DNA from: Lysobacterales bacterium
GTDB taxonomy: Bacteria > Pseudomonadota > Gammaproteobacteria > Xanthomonadales > Rhodanobacteraceae
Direction: 5' to 3'
DNA: 64,000 bases
Assembly: GCA_016721015.1 (NCBI GenBank)
Contig: JADKJL010000011.1
Location: 1-64,000 of the forward strand
The position numbers were made by a program, and so were the translations under genes. The notes under the pieces were generated by a model, which had not been told where the DNA came from, searched no databases, and saw nothing but the letters and a program-made list of their open reading frames with translations. Positions 16,026 through 25,034 of the stretch are shown here, piece by piece (positions within the stretch are counted from its first letter, which is position 1; each line of letters opens with the position of its first letter).

Positions 16026-18410
16026 CTATTTCAGATGGGTCTCGAACAGCTTGAGGATGCGTCGGTATTCGTCGTACCAGGAATCGGAATGGACGAAGCC
16101 GTGGCGCTCCAGCGGATAGCCGGACAGCTCGAAATCATCCTTGCGCAGTTCGATCAGGCGTTGATACAGGCGCACCGAATCCTGGAACAGCACGTTGTCG
16201 TCGATCATGCCGTGGGCGATCAGCAAGCCGCCCCTGAGACCATCGGCAAATTCGATCGGCGACGAGCGTTGATAGGCAAGCGGATCATCCTGCGGTGTGT
16301 TGAGGATGTTCGCCGTGTATTCGTGGTTGTACGAGGTCCAGTCGGTGACCGGGCGCAGCGCGGCCCCGGCCGAAAATACCTCGGGCGCGCGGAACATCGC
16401 CATCAGTGACATGAAGCCGCCGTAGGAGCCGCCGTAGACGCCGACATGTCTGGCGTCGACGGATTGCGTGGCGACCAGCCAATTGACACCGTCGATCAGG
16501 TCTTCGAGTTCCGGATGACCCATCTGTCGATAGATCGTCGTGCGCCAGTCGCGGCCGTAGCCGGCCGAGGCGCGGTAATCCATGTCGAGCACGACATAGC
16601 CCTTCGAGGTCAGCAGGTTGTGGAACATCTGCTCGCGGAAGTAGTTCGGGTAACCGAGTTCGGTGTTCTGCAGATAGCCCGCTCCATGCACAAACAGCAC
16701 GGCCGGATATTTCTTCGACGCGTCGAAATCGGCGGGCTTGTAAAACTTGGCGTAGATCGGCTCCTTCACGTGCGAGGAAGGTACGCGGACGATGTCGAGC
16801 GCCGGCCATTTCAGCGCCTTGTATTCAGCCGTGCGCGTGTCGGTGAGTTGCCTGGATTCGCCGCCACTGGCGGAAACCACGCCAAGCTGGGCCGGCACAT
16901 ACGACGAGGATTGCTGAAGTGCGACCCGAGTCGCGTCCGGGGAAACGGCAAATCCATCCATGCCCTTTACCGAACTGATCCGCTCGAGTTTGCCGCCGGT
17001 GCTGGCCACGCGGTACACGTCATACGAATACGGCGCCTCGACATTGGCGCGCACATAGAACCAGTGCCCGTCGATCGTCAATTGCGGGTCGGATATCTCG
17101 AACTTGCCCGTCGTCAGCGCCTTGGCCTTGCTGCCGGGAAGTTTCGTGAACAGCTGCGAGAATCCTGATTCCTCGGACAGATACCACAGGCTGCGGCTGT
17201 CGCGGCTCCAGCCGAAATCGTTGAACGACCAGTTGATCCAGGCCGGATCGCTGAGGCGATGCTGGTTGACCAGCCGATGCTTGGCGAAATCGACCGTCGC
17301 GATCCAGCGATCCTTGTTGTCGATTGCACGCACCTGCACGGCGACCTGTTTGCCGTCACGAGCCCAGACCAACTCCGGTACGGTGACGCTGCGCTGCTTG
17401 TCGGCATCCGTTTTCTTTGCTTCGTCCGTTGCCTCCTTCTTGATCAGCCCGGCCTTGCGATTCTCCTCACGGATTTTCGCCAGCGGGTCGTCGTCGATGC
17501 CGGGCAAGTCGGCCGAGGCAAGCTTGTACTGGGTATGGCCGTCCAGATCGAGCAGCCACAAGCTGTTCGGTGCGGGCAGGTTGCGACCAACGCGAACGCG
17601 CTCGTCCTCCTGCTCTTCATAACCCGATTCGGTCACGTAGTGCTGGAGTTTGCCGATCTTGCCTTCGTCATGGCCCTTGTCACGGGTAACGACAAGCAGG
17701 TGGCGCGCATCGGGCGACAAGGCGCTGCTTTCAATCTTGATCTCGGCACCGAGATAGAACGGTGCCGGAGCGCGCGTCCGGTCGCCCTTGCGAAACGCCT
17801 CGTCATTCGCCTTCTTCGCCTCACGGTCGGCCTTCATGTCGCGCAAGGTCGAGAACAAGCGCAGTTGCAGATCACCGAGATCGTCGGATTTCTTGTCGGC
17901 TGGATCCTTTTCAGTCAGCACGATTGCGGCCGGTGCGCTGACCCCGCTGGCGAGATCGTGACTGAACCAGTCGTTGCCTACGCGAAACTGCAAGGCACGA
18001 TCATCCGCCGAGAACTGCACGGCGGCCTCGGTCTCCTGCGAACGCGTGATCTGGCGCAGCGAGCCATTGGCCAGCTCGCGGACGAATACGTCGCCATTGC
18101 GGATGAAGGCTGCACGCTGGTGGTCGGCACTGAAGACGGCATCCGGGCCATCGGCATCCGCCATCATCGTCGGATCGATGGACGTGTCCTTGCCGGTTGC
18201 CGGGTCGATCCGGTGCAGATCGCGGACGCTGGAACCCTTGCGCTTGAGTGAGTAGTAGATGGCCTTGCCATCAACACTCCAATACGGCGCCTCGACTGCG
18301 GAACCAATCCAGTCCGGATTGGCCATGGCCTGGTCGAGGGTGATCGCATGAGCGGGCGCGGCAAACAGCGGCAGCAACGCGCACAGGGCGGCGATGGCGA
18401 GTCGGGTCAT
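16026..18410 (-). CDS. Secreted S9 family prolyl oligopeptidase
   Basis: 794 residues. The start MTRLAIAALCALLPLFAAPA gives a Sec signal peptide cleaved near AHA-ITL. Residues to about 520 form a beta-propeller-like region (repeats such as YWSVDGKAIYYSLKR and FSADDRALQFR). The C-terminal alpha/beta hydrolase has VYGGSYGGFMSL (Ser nucleophile), a later DDNVLFQDS (Asp) and ERHGFVHSDSW (His). It resembles dipeptidyl aminopeptidase/acylaminoacyl peptidases and probably acts in the periplasm or outside on peptides. The frame is open upstream to 18947, but only the ATG at 18410 starts a signal peptide. It is followed by its own terminator. Confidence 0.92.
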   Translation of the reverse strand: MTRLAIAALCALLPLFAAPAHAITLDQAMANPDWIGSAVEAPYWSVDGKAIYYSLKRKGSSVRDLHRIDPATGKDTSIDPTMMADADGPDAVFSADHQRAAFIRNGDVFVRELANGSLRQITRSQETEAAVQFSADDRALQFRVGNDWFSHDLASGVSAPAAIVLTEKDPADKKSDDLGDLQLRLFSTLRDMKADREAKKANDEAFRKGDRTRAPAPFYLGAEIKIESSALSPDARHLLVVTRDKGHDEGKIGKLQHYVTESGYEEQEDERVRVGRNLPAPNSLWLLDLDGHTQYKLASADLPGIDDDPLAKIREENRKAGLIKKEATDEAKKTDADKQRSVTVPELVWARDGKQVAVQVRAIDNKDRWIATVDFAKHRLVNQHRLSDPAWINWSFNDFGWSRDSRSLWYLSEESGFSQLFTKLPGSKAKALTTGKFEISDPQLTIDGHWFYVRANVEAPYSYDVYRVASTGGKLERISSVKGMDGFAVSPDATRVALQQSSSYVPAQLGVVSASGGESRQLTDTRTAEYKALKWPALDIVRVPSSHVKEPIYAKFYKPADFDASKKYPAVLFVHGAGYLQNTELGYPNYFREQMFHNLLTSKGYVVLDMDYRASAGYGRDWRTTIYRQMGHPELEDLIDGVNWLVATQSVDARHVGVYGGSYGGFMSLMAMFRAPEVFSAGAALRPVTDWTSYNHEYTANILNTPQDDPLAYQRSSPIEFADGLRGGLLIAHGMIDDNVLFQDSVRLYQRLIELRKDDFELSGYPLERHGFVHSDSWYDEYRRILKLFETHLK

Positions 18411-18540
18411 CGGGGGCGGTCTCCAGCGGAAGGCGGTCATCAAGAATACCCGCTGATTCGTCCGCTGCCATGCGTCGAAAGTCTTGGCAGGCGCCAGATT
18501 ATCGTGCAGCCTGCGGCACAGCCCCGAAACAGGAACCGCC

Positions 18541-19215
18541 ATGCTTGATTGCGTACAGACCGAAACCGGCACCAAGCCTCGCTTCGCGGTGATCTGGCTG
18601 CATGGCCTCGGTGCCGATGGCAACGATTTCGGGCCGATCGTGCCCGAACTGGTCGCGCCGGACTGGCCAGCCATCCGCTTCGTGTTTCCACATGCGCCAC
18701 GACGGCCGGTCACGATCAACGGCGGCATGAGCATGCGCGCCTGGTACGACATCACCGGCATGGAGATTGCCCAGAAACAGGATGAGGCCGGTATTCGCGC
18801 GTCGATCGCCGAGGTCGAGGCCCTGATCGCGCGTGAGGTTGCGCGCGGCATCCCGGCGTCACGCATCTTCCTGGCCGGTTTTTCCCAAGGGGCGGCCATG
18901 GTGCTTTCGGCCGGTTTGCGGCATGCGCAGAGACTGGCCGGAATCATCGCCTTGTCGGGTTATCTTCCGATCGAGAACAAATTGGCCGAGGAACGCTCGG
19001 CGGCGAACACCGATGTTCCATTGTTCATGGGGCATGGCAGCGTCGACCCGGTCGTGCCGCAGGTTCTGGGCATGCTCGGTCGCGATTTCCTGCGCGGGCT
19101 TGGTTACAGCGTCGAATGGCACGGTTACCCGATGGCGCATCAGGTCTGTGCCGAGGAGATTGCCGATCTGCGCCACTGGATCGGCGAACGGATCACGGCA
19201 ATCACTGCGGATTGA
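18541..19215 (+). CDS. Carboxylesterase/phospholipase (EstB-like alpha/beta hydrolase)
   Basis: 224 residues from MLDCVQTETGTKPRFAVIWL. Family motifs are LHGLGADGNDF, the nucleophile elbow AGFSQGAAMVL (Ser near 117), GHGSVDPVVP (Asp) and YPMAHQVC (His). There is no signal peptide, so it should be cytoplasmic. It hydrolyses short acyl esters or possibly lysophospholipids. Xanthomonads commonly carry this gene next to algZ-algR, as here (37 bp gap). The ATG at 18541 fits the family start; the longer open frame to 18484 overlaps the peptidase promoter. Confidence 0.9.
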   Translation: MLDCVQTETGTKPRFAVIWLHGLGADGNDFGPIVPELVAPDWPAIRFVFPHAPRRPVTINGGMSMRAWYDITGMEIAQKQDEAGIRASIAEVEALIAREVARGIPASRIFLAGFSQGAAMVLSAGLRHAQRLAGIIALSGYLPIENKLAEERSAANTDVPLFMGHGSVDPVVPQVLGMLGRDFLRGLGYSVEWHGYPMAHQVCAEEIADLRHWIGERITAITAD

Positions 19216-19252
19216 TGAACGATGCGCGCAGTCCTCCGCGACCGGAATCGCC

Positions 19253-20290
19253 ATGAGCGAACCTGAAAAGCATCGTTGGTTGCCGCAATTCTGCAGTCTG
19301 CCAACGCTGTTTGCATTGATGGTGGTTGCCGAGATCGTTGCCCTGGTCATTGCCATGGCGCCGGATCGTGCGGCGCGCTCCTGGCTGAGCGAGCTTGGCA
19401 TCGCCAGTGTATTCGTGCAGTGGATGGCCCTGCTCAATGCCGTCGTTCTTTGCTCCTCGCGTGAAGCCCTTGAGCGCCTGCCGGTCAGGCCGGGATTCTT
19501 TTTGGCCTGGTCGTTGGCCGTGGTAACCACCGCCCTGGGCAGCGCCGTCGTCTATTCAATGGATCATGCGCTGGGCTTTGGATTGACTGCGCCCGCCGGT
19601 GCGCTCTGGCGCTTCTCGCTCGGCAATGCCGCCATTTGTGCATTGATAGCGGCCGCGTTGCTGCGTTACCTGTATGTGCGCGAGCTCTGGCAGGAGCGAG
19701 TCAACGCGGCGGCCAAGGCCCAGGTCGACGCACTGCAGGCACGCATCCGGCCCCACTTTCTGTTCAACAGCATGAACACGATTGCCAGCCTGATCCGCAA
19801 GCGCCCGGCCGATGCCGAACGTGCAGTCGAAGATCTTTCCGATCTGTTCCGTGCCGCACTCGGCACGCGGGAAATGCTCGGCACGCTCGGTGAGGAGCTT
19901 GACCTGATCGGCCACTACCTGCGCATCGAGGCCTTGCGCCTGGGTGACCGGCTCAAGCTCGATCTTGATCTCGATGCCTTGCCGCGCGATCTTCCAATGC
20001 CGCCGCTGCTGCTGCAGCCGCTGGTCGAAAACGCCGTCTATCACGGTATCCAGCGCATGCCAGCGGGCGGCACCTTGACCATGCGAGGAGCGCGCAGCAA
20101 CGGCATGATCGAGATCGTCGTGCGCAATCCGCTGCCCGATGACGTGGCACATCCGCGCAACGCGCACGCACTGGCCAATGTGCGCGCGCGCATCGAGTAC
20201 CATTTCGGCACCAAGGCGGCCCTGATCGTGCAGCCTGAGCGCGGAGAATTCACAGTGACGGTAAGGCTTCCAGAGGCGATCCAACGATGA
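19253..20290 (+). CDS. algZ: LytS/YehU-type sensor histidine kinase AlgZ
   Basis: 345 residues, starting MSEPEKHRWLPQFCSLPTLF. Four hydrophobic segments within about residues 12-140 are followed by the His_kinase domain (IRPHFLFNSMNTIASLIRKR, phospho-acceptor His near 167) and an ATPase region with LLLQPLVENAVYHGIQ as the N box. This family lacks a classic HAMP/HisKA arrangement. It phosphorylates or modulates AlgR, encoded directly downstream with a 4-bp overlap. In Pseudomonas AlgZ/AlgR (FimS/AlgR) control alginate and type IV pili; which targets apply here is unknown. Confidence 0.88.
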   Translation: MSEPEKHRWLPQFCSLPTLFALMVVAEIVALVIAMAPDRAARSWLSELGIASVFVQWMALLNAVVLCSSREALERLPVRPGFFLAWSLAVVTTALGSAVVYSMDHALGFGLTAPAGALWRFSLGNAAICALIAAALLRYLYVRELWQERVNAAAKAQVDALQARIRPHFLFNSMNTIASLIRKRPADAERAVEDLSDLFRAALGTREMLGTLGEELDLIGHYLRIEALRLGDRLKLDLDLDALPRDLPMPPLLLQPLVENAVYHGIQRMPAGGTLTMRGARSNGMIEIVVRNPLPDDVAHPRNAHALANVRARIEYHFGTKAALIVQPERGEFTVTVRLPEAIQR

Positions 20291-21021
20291 GGGCGGTTGT
20301 CGCCGACGACGAACCGCTGGCCCGCGAACGCCTGATCGACTTGCTTGGTGAGCTTGGTTCAGTCGAGGTGGTCGGCCAGGCCGCCGATGGTCGTGAAGCG
20401 ATCGAGATGGTCGAGAAACTTCGTCCCGACCTGCTCCTGCTGGATATCCGCATGCCGCGCATGGATGGGCTTGAAGCCGCCCGTCATCTCGGATTTTTCG
20501 AGCATGCGCCGGCCATCATCTTCTGCACCGCCTACGATGAGCACGCGCTGGCCGCGTTTGATGCGAATGCGGTCGACTACCTGCTCAAACCGATTCGTCT
20601 CGAACGACTGCGCGCGGCAATCGAACGGGCCGGTCGCTTCAATCGCGAGGTGCTGCGCGAAATCGAGAGAAGCGATTCCACGCCGCGCGAGCGCAGCCAT
20701 CTGTGCGCACGCGTGCGCGGCAACCTCGTCCTCGTGCCAATCGCCGATATCGACTATCTGCTGGCCGAGGACAAGTACGTGGTTGTCCATCACGCCGGCA
20801 ACGAAGTCCTGATCGAGGAGCCGCTGAAGGCGCTCGAATTGGAGTTCGGCGAGCGTTTCGTGCGCATTCATCGCAATTGCCTGGTTGCGCTCGACAAGCT
20901 GGCCGGACTGAGCCGGACCACCGACGGTCGCGTGCTGGCCAAGCTTGAGCGAATCGGCGCCGAACTCGAAGTCAGCCGACGCAACCTGCCGGCCTTGCGC
21001 AAACTGGTGAGAGCCCTATGA
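20287..21021 (+). CDS. algR: LytTR-type response regulator AlgR
   Basis: 244 residues. The receiver domain has VADDEPLARERL (acidic pocket D7/D8), the phospho-acceptor D53 in LLLLDIRMPRMDG, and FCTAYDEHALAAFDANAVDY with YLLKPIR. A C-terminal LytTR DNA-binding domain follows (about 140-240; IDYLLAEDKYVVVHHAGNEV and FVRIHRNCLVA). ATGA overlaps occur on both sides, with algZ and hemC, so the three genes are co-transcribed. Confidence 0.93.
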   Translation: MRAVVADDEPLARERLIDLLGELGSVEVVGQAADGREAIEMVEKLRPDLLLLDIRMPRMDGLEAARHLGFFEHAPAIIFCTAYDEHALAAFDANAVDYLLKPIRLERLRAAIERAGRFNREVLREIERSDSTPRERSHLCARVRGNLVLVPIADIDYLLAEDKYVVVHHAGNEVLIEEPLKALELEFGERFVRIHRNCLVALDKLAGLSRTTDGRVLAKLERIGAELEVSRRNLPALRKLVRAL

Positions 21022-21950
21022 AACGACTTCGCATCGCGACCCGCCAGAGCGCTCTGGCGCTGTGGCAGGCCGAGCACGTGGCCGCGCGTTTGCGCATGGC
21101 GCATCCCGGCATCGACATTGAACTCGTGCCAATGACAACGCGTGGCGACCAGGTGCTCGATCGCCCGCTTTCCGAAATCGGCGGCAAAGGCTTGTTCCTC
21201 AAGGAGCTCGAGGTGGCCATGCTTGAGGATCGCGCTGACATCGCCGTGCATTCGCTGAAGGATGTGCCGATGGAGCTCGAACCCGGATTTTCGATCGGCG
21301 CCGTGCTCGAACGCGCCGACGCAGCCGACGCCTTCATCAGCAACGCGTATGCACGCCTCGACGAGTTGCCGAATGCGGCGCGTGTCGGTACCTCGTCGTT
21401 GCGCCGACAGGCACAGTTGCGCGCCTTGCGGCCGGATCTCGAGTTGCTTGATCTGCGTGGCAACGTCAATACACGTCTGGCCAAGCTTGACGCGGGCAAT
21501 TACGACGCGATCATCCTCGCCTGCGCGGGTCTTGAACGGCTTGGCATGGGCGATCGCATCCGTTCGCGCCTGATCGCACCGGAATGGTTGTCAGCCGTCG
21601 CGCAGGGAGCCATTGCGATCGAGCAGCGCGTCGGTGATGAGCGGGTGGGCGGGTTGGTTGCCGTGCTTGATGACGCCGATACGCGCCGTTGCGTCGAATG
21701 CGAGCGGGCGATGAACCGCCGGCTGCATGGCAGTTGCAATGTGCCGATTGCCGGCTATTGCGTCGAGACGGAAAGTGGCCTCGTTCTTTATGGACTGGTC
21801 GGCGATGCCGGAAGCGGGCAACTCGTGCGCGCCGAGGTCGAAATCGCGGGCCGTGATCGGGGCGTCGAGCTTGGCGAGCAGGTGGCTTCGCTGTTGCTCG
21901 AGCGGGGCGCCGCGGCAATTCTCGGCAAGCTAGCAGTCTGTCGGACTTAA
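21018..21950 (+). CDS. hemC: Porphobilinogen deaminase (hydroxymethylbilane synthase)
   Basis: 310 residues. MKRLRIATRQSALALWQAEH opens the family; the core has TTRGDQVLD, GGKGLFLKELE, VHSLKDVPM, RVGTSSLRRQAQL and LRGNVNTRLAKLDAGNYDAI. The dipyrromethane cofactor Cys lies in MNRRLHGSCNVPIAGYC (about residue 243). It joins four porphobilinogens into hydroxymethylbilane. The last six residues (LAVCRT) and the stop are encoded by the terminal inverted repeat of a MITE-like element. hemD, normally next, is absent from the window. Confidence 0.95.
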   Translation: MKRLRIATRQSALALWQAEHVAARLRMAHPGIDIELVPMTTRGDQVLDRPLSEIGGKGLFLKELEVAMLEDRADIAVHSLKDVPMELEPGFSIGAVLERADAADAFISNAYARLDELPNAARVGTSSLRRQAQLRALRPDLELLDLRGNVNTRLAKLDAGNYDAIILACAGLERLGMGDRIRSRLIAPEWLSAVAQGAIAIEQRVGDERVGGLVAVLDDADTRRCVECERAMNRRLHGSCNVPIAGYCVETESGLVLYGLVGDAGSGQLVRAEVEIAGRDRGVELGEQVASLLLERGAAAILGKLAVCRT

Positions 21951-22124
21951 CTCGGCCGGGCTGCGAATCCGTCTGAACGGCCCACATTTCCGCCAATTTT
22001 TGACCCATAGCACCACTATGGGCCTGCAAACCGTCGAAGCGCGTCACAACAGCGAACGCTGGTCAAATCCGGCCTCGCCCAACCGAATTCTCGCCTCAAC
22101 CGGCAAAGTCCGACAGGCTGCTAG
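21930..22124. mobile_element. MITE-like element, copy 1
   Basis: 195 bp bounded by inverted repeats: CTAGCAGTCTGTCGGACTT at the left and the reverse complement CTAGCAGCCTGTCGGACTT at the right (18 of 19 match). The interior carries GACCCATAGCACCACTATGG, itself a small palindrome (CCATAG..CTATGG). It encodes no transposase, so it must be mobilised in trans. A related copy is at 32142-32309. Its left end overlaps the last codons of hemC. Confidence 0.85.
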
Positions 22125-22154
22125 GTAGCCATTGAAGCGAGTGCCTGGGTTGCA

Positions 22155-22186
22155 AAAGTAAAACGGACCCGATCGGGTCCGTTTTC
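22155..22186. terminator. Bidirectional rho-independent terminator
   Basis: AAAACGGACCCGATCGGGTCCGTTTT: an 11-bp perfect palindromic stem flanked by A and T runs, placed between convergent hemC (plus) and the DUF481 gene (minus). Confidence 0.92.
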
Positions 22187-22213
22187 GGTTGGTGCCTTTC
22201 TGTCAATGACGAC

Positions 22214-22975
22214 TCAGAACTTGAAGACCAGATTGGTCGTGACCAGTTGGTCGGTCTTCTTCTTGTCCGGACTCACGTCGGAGTTGTGGCGAACCTCGTA
22301 GCCAAGCTTGAGCGCAAGCCTTTCGCTCATGCTGACGGACAGGCCGGCGTTGTTCTGCAGGAAGGTGTTGTTGGAACCCGCTTCCATCAGGGTCGTGTTC
22401 TCAAATGCGGTCGACTCGTTGAAGTTGTGCTTGTAGCTGACCAGGCCGCGTGCGACCACGTTGCCTTCGACGTCCGGATCAATGAATGTTTCGATCGGCG
22501 GCGTTCCGCTGATGACGGAATATCCGCGCGGATCCGAGCGGCGGTAACCGGGGCCGACTTCGGCCGAGAATTCGGTTTGCGCGTTCTTGATGAATGTGTA
22601 GCCGTAACCGATCGAAACGATCCACTGATAGGTGTAAGGCGAGAAGTCATCATTTTCGTAGCGCGCCGCGGCAACCAGATAGCTGCGTTCATCAAACTTG
22701 TATCCAGACGATGCGCCGAGATCGAAGCGGTTTGCGGTCAGGTCGTATTGACCGTTGGCTTCGCCCTTGCTGCGCAGGGCATTGACGTAGAAGTTGTGCT
22801 TCCATTGCACGTCTTCCTTCTTGAAGGCGAGCTTGACATTGAGGTTCTGTGATTTGGTGTTGCCAGTGGTCAGGGCGAGGCCGGCTTCGCCGCTGCCCGA
22901 CCATTCGCCATCATCGGCATGGGCAAACAAGGGGACGGCAAGCAGTACTGCGCCCGCGAGGAGAACATTCTTCAT
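22214..22975 (-). CDS. DUF481 outer-membrane beta-barrel protein (YdiY-like)
   Basis: 253 residues. The signal peptide MKNVLLAGAVLLAVPLFAHA is cleaved before DDGEWSGSG. The rest alternates hydrophobic and polar residues in beta strands: GLALTTGNTKSQNLNVKLAF, NFYVNALRSKGEANGQYDLT, ending with an aromatic C-terminal Phe (TTNLVFKF), as required for BAM-mediated insertion. It matches the DUF481/salt-induced outer-membrane protein family. Function is not established. Monocistronic, with its own terminator. Confidence 0.88.
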   Translation of the reverse strand: MKNVLLAGAVLLAVPLFAHADDGEWSGSGEAGLALTTGNTKSQNLNVKLAFKKEDVQWKHNFYVNALRSKGEANGQYDLTANRFDLGASSGYKFDERSYLVAAARYENDDFSPYTYQWIVSIGYGYTFIKNAQTEFSAEVGPGYRRSDPRGYSVISGTPPIETFIDPDVEGNVVARGLVSYKHNFNESTAFENTTLMEAGSNNTFLQNNAGLSVSMSERLALKLGYEVRHNSDVSPDKKKTDQLVTTNLVFKF

Positions 22976-23129
22976 TGGCTAGACCTTTTTCGGGGAATGG
23001 GTGAAGTCGGATGCGCAAACTCCGCTCTCAGGGAGGCGCAGGCGGGAGCGATCCTATCGACCCCATTTGAATGCGAAGTGAACGATCGACCGATTTTTTG
23101 CGACTGAAACAGAACTTCACATTGATCGA

Positions 23130-24194
23130 TCAGTCCTGATGCGCGCCGTAATAAAGCATCACGCTATGTCTGGCTTCAGCGAAGAACAACCAGCGTTCGA
23201 CAAAGATGCCGAGCAGGCCGCTGGACAAGGAAATCCAGGCGGCTACCATGCCAAGTTTCGGCATCAGCAAGCTCAACAAGGCGAGGAGTGCCGGAACGGC
23301 GAAGCCCGCAAGCAGGCAGATCATGCGCAATTTTCGCGAATGCTTGCGGGCAAGCCGAAATCCCATTTCATGGGTCAGGTAGTTTTCTTCCGTATGCGGC
23401 TGCTCGAAAGAGCGCACGCTTCCCAGTGAGGCGAGACCGATGGCGTCGGCCGTTGTTGTCGTTTGCTTGCGATCGATTTGCTTCCAGTAAATCAACTTGA
23501 GCGCAGCGCCCAGCGTGGAAAAAAGAAGGACGCCCAAGCCGATCACGAGCTGCCAGCGGGCTTCACGCAGTTCTCCGATCTTCCACGTAGTTGGCAGGGT
23601 ATTGAGCATCCACAGCACGAGCAATCCGCCATGTATTGCAAGCACAAGATACGTCGGCACGACGACTCGATTGTTCCATCCATGGATCGGCTTGAGGGAT
23701 GAGTAGATATTTGCCGTGCAATAAACCGTCGCCAACGACCCGAATGCGAGCGTGGCTCCGAGAAAATCCGAGACCCTGTAATCCAGCCAAAATGGAACCG
23801 AAACCCCCATGTCCGTATCGGCCACCTGTAAGGAAGCCATCAGCATGCATAGCAGCTTGCCAGTGGCGGGAACGAAGGTGATGAGGGCGGATATGCCTTC
23901 CCGAGACAGCCAGGAGCTTCGCCATTGGGAAAAGGCGCGCCAGGCCCTCAGCGGTTTGCCCAGATGTCCGACGGATGCAACCAGGCCGGCGACGACCAGC
24001 AGCCATCCGGCCCAGAATGCAAGAGCAATCGCATCCGGGGTCAGGCAAACGAGTGTTTCGGTGTCGGCGCTCGACAGGCCGGCATTACCGCAGTTGGGCC
24101 AAAGCCGGGAGAATGTGACGCCGACCAGCATCCACAGCCCATAGCCAGTGCCGGACAAGACGGTGAAAAAAATGATCGAGAACGAGGGACGCAT
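23130..24194 (-). CDS. soeC: DmsC/SoeC-type membrane anchor of a molybdoenzyme
   Basis: 354 residues with eight or nine hydrophobic segments. MRPSFSIIFFTVLSGTGYGL and KPLRAWRAFSQWRSSWLSRE are hallmarks of the DMSO-reductase anchor family, which binds quinone and passes electrons to or from the Fe-S subunit. It is 12 bp downstream of the ferredoxin-like subunit gene. By analogy to SoeC (sulfite dehydrogenase) it would feed electrons from cytoplasmic sulfite oxidation to quinone; DmsC/PsrC-like alternatives cannot be excluded. Confidence 0.72.
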   Translation of the reverse strand: MRPSFSIIFFTVLSGTGYGLWMLVGVTFSRLWPNCGNAGLSSADTETLVCLTPDAIALAFWAGWLLVVAGLVASVGHLGKPLRAWRAFSQWRSSWLSREGISALITFVPATGKLLCMLMASLQVADTDMGVSVPFWLDYRVSDFLGATLAFGSLATVYCTANIYSSLKPIHGWNNRVVVPTYLVLAIHGGLLVLWMLNTLPTTWKIGELREARWQLVIGLGVLLFSTLGAALKLIYWKQIDRKQTTTTADAIGLASLGSVRSFEQPHTEENYLTHEMGFRLARKHSRKLRMICLLAGFAVPALLALLSLLMPKLGMVAAWISLSSGLLGIFVERWLFFAEARHSVMLYYGAHQD

Positions 24195-24206
24195 CGTCGG
24201 TCGTGC

Positions 24207-25034
24207 TCAGCGCGACAGCACGCGATCGACCCAGCGCAGCAGCGGTGACATCTGCGTGGTATCGATTGGCTCGGCGATGGCGGCTTTTTTTGCCGCCGAT
24301 CCATCCTTGCGCGGTCGCGGTGGCAAGTAGCGATTGACCGGCTTGTAGCCAAACTCCGGCATCAGTGCATAGCCGCCGCGTTCGGCGACAAGTTTCGATA
24401 CATCCGAACCGGCGTCGCCGAGATCGCCGAAGTGGCGTGCCCGGGTCGGGCAGGCCATCACGCAGGCTGGCTGGCGATCCGCCTCGTCGAGGGTTTCGTT
24501 GTAGATGCGATCGACGCACAACGTGCACTTCTGCATCACGCCACGCTTCGCGCTGAACTCGCGAGCGCCATACGGACAGGCCCAGGCACACAGCTGGCAG
24601 CCGATGCACTTGTCCTCATCGACCAGCACGATGCCATCTTCGGCCCGCTTGTAACTCGCCCCGGTTGGACACACCGTCACGCAGGCCGGCGTCTCGCAAT
24701 GCAGGCACGAGCGCGGGAAATGCACGCTCATTACATTCGCGGGAGTAGGGAGTAGGGAGTGGGGAGTGGGTGAGGAGCAAGAGCTGGTGGCTTCGGATCT
24801 GGCATTTTCCACTCCCCACTCCCCACTCCCCACTCCCGCTTCATAACTATGCACCCGGTTGAACCAAACCCCATGCGGATCGGAACCGTAAGGATCGGCA
24901 TCCGGCAGAGGGCCGAACGAACCGCCGTCATTCCATTCCTTGCAGGCGACGGCGCATGCGTGGCAGCCGACGCAGGTGTCAAGGTCGATGACGAGGCCGA
25001 GCTTGCGCGCGGTGGGTGGGGGCAGGCTGGTCAT
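24207..25034 (-). CDS. soeB: 4Fe-4S ferredoxin-type subunit (SoeB/DmsB-like) with repeat insertion
   Basis: 275 residues from MTSLPPPTARKLGLVIDLDT. Four Cys clusters: CVGCHACAVACKEWN (near 23-37), CLHCETPACVTVCPTGASYK, CIGCQLCAWACPYG, and CTLCVDRI with CVMACPTRARHFG, enough for four [4Fe-4S]. It wires the Mo catalytic subunit to the membrane anchor. Between HSYE and VMSVHFPRSCLHC lie about 33 residues (starting AGVGSGEWGVENARSE, ending PTPHSLLPTPA) that are translated from a G4-type inverted repeat; homologous subunits go directly from the one segment to the other. An ATGA overlap with the SLC13 gene favours this start; an ATG 15 bp upstream is possible. Confidence 0.8.
   Translation of the reverse strand: MTSLPPPTARKLGLVIDLDTCVGCHACAVACKEWNDGGSFGPLPDADPYGSDPHGVWFNRVHSYEAGVGSGEWGVENARSEATSSCSSPTPHSLLPTPANVMSVHFPRSCLHCETPACVTVCPTGASYKRAEDGIVLVDEDKCIGCQLCAWACPYGAREFSAKRGVMQKCTLCVDRIYNETLDEADRQPACVMACPTRARHFGDLGDAGSDVSKLVAERGGYALMPEFGYKPVNRYLPPRPRKDGSAAKKAAIAEPIDTTQMSPLLRWVDRVLSR
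24741..24837. repeat. Inverted pair of G-rich repeats, copy C, inside soeB
   Basis: GGGAGTAGGGAGTAGGGAGT with more units on the left and ACTCCCCACTCCCCACTCCC on the right flank a 40-bp loop. It is the same repeat as at 4667-4824 and 5456-5623, but lies within an open reading frame without breaking it. Confidence 0.9.
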
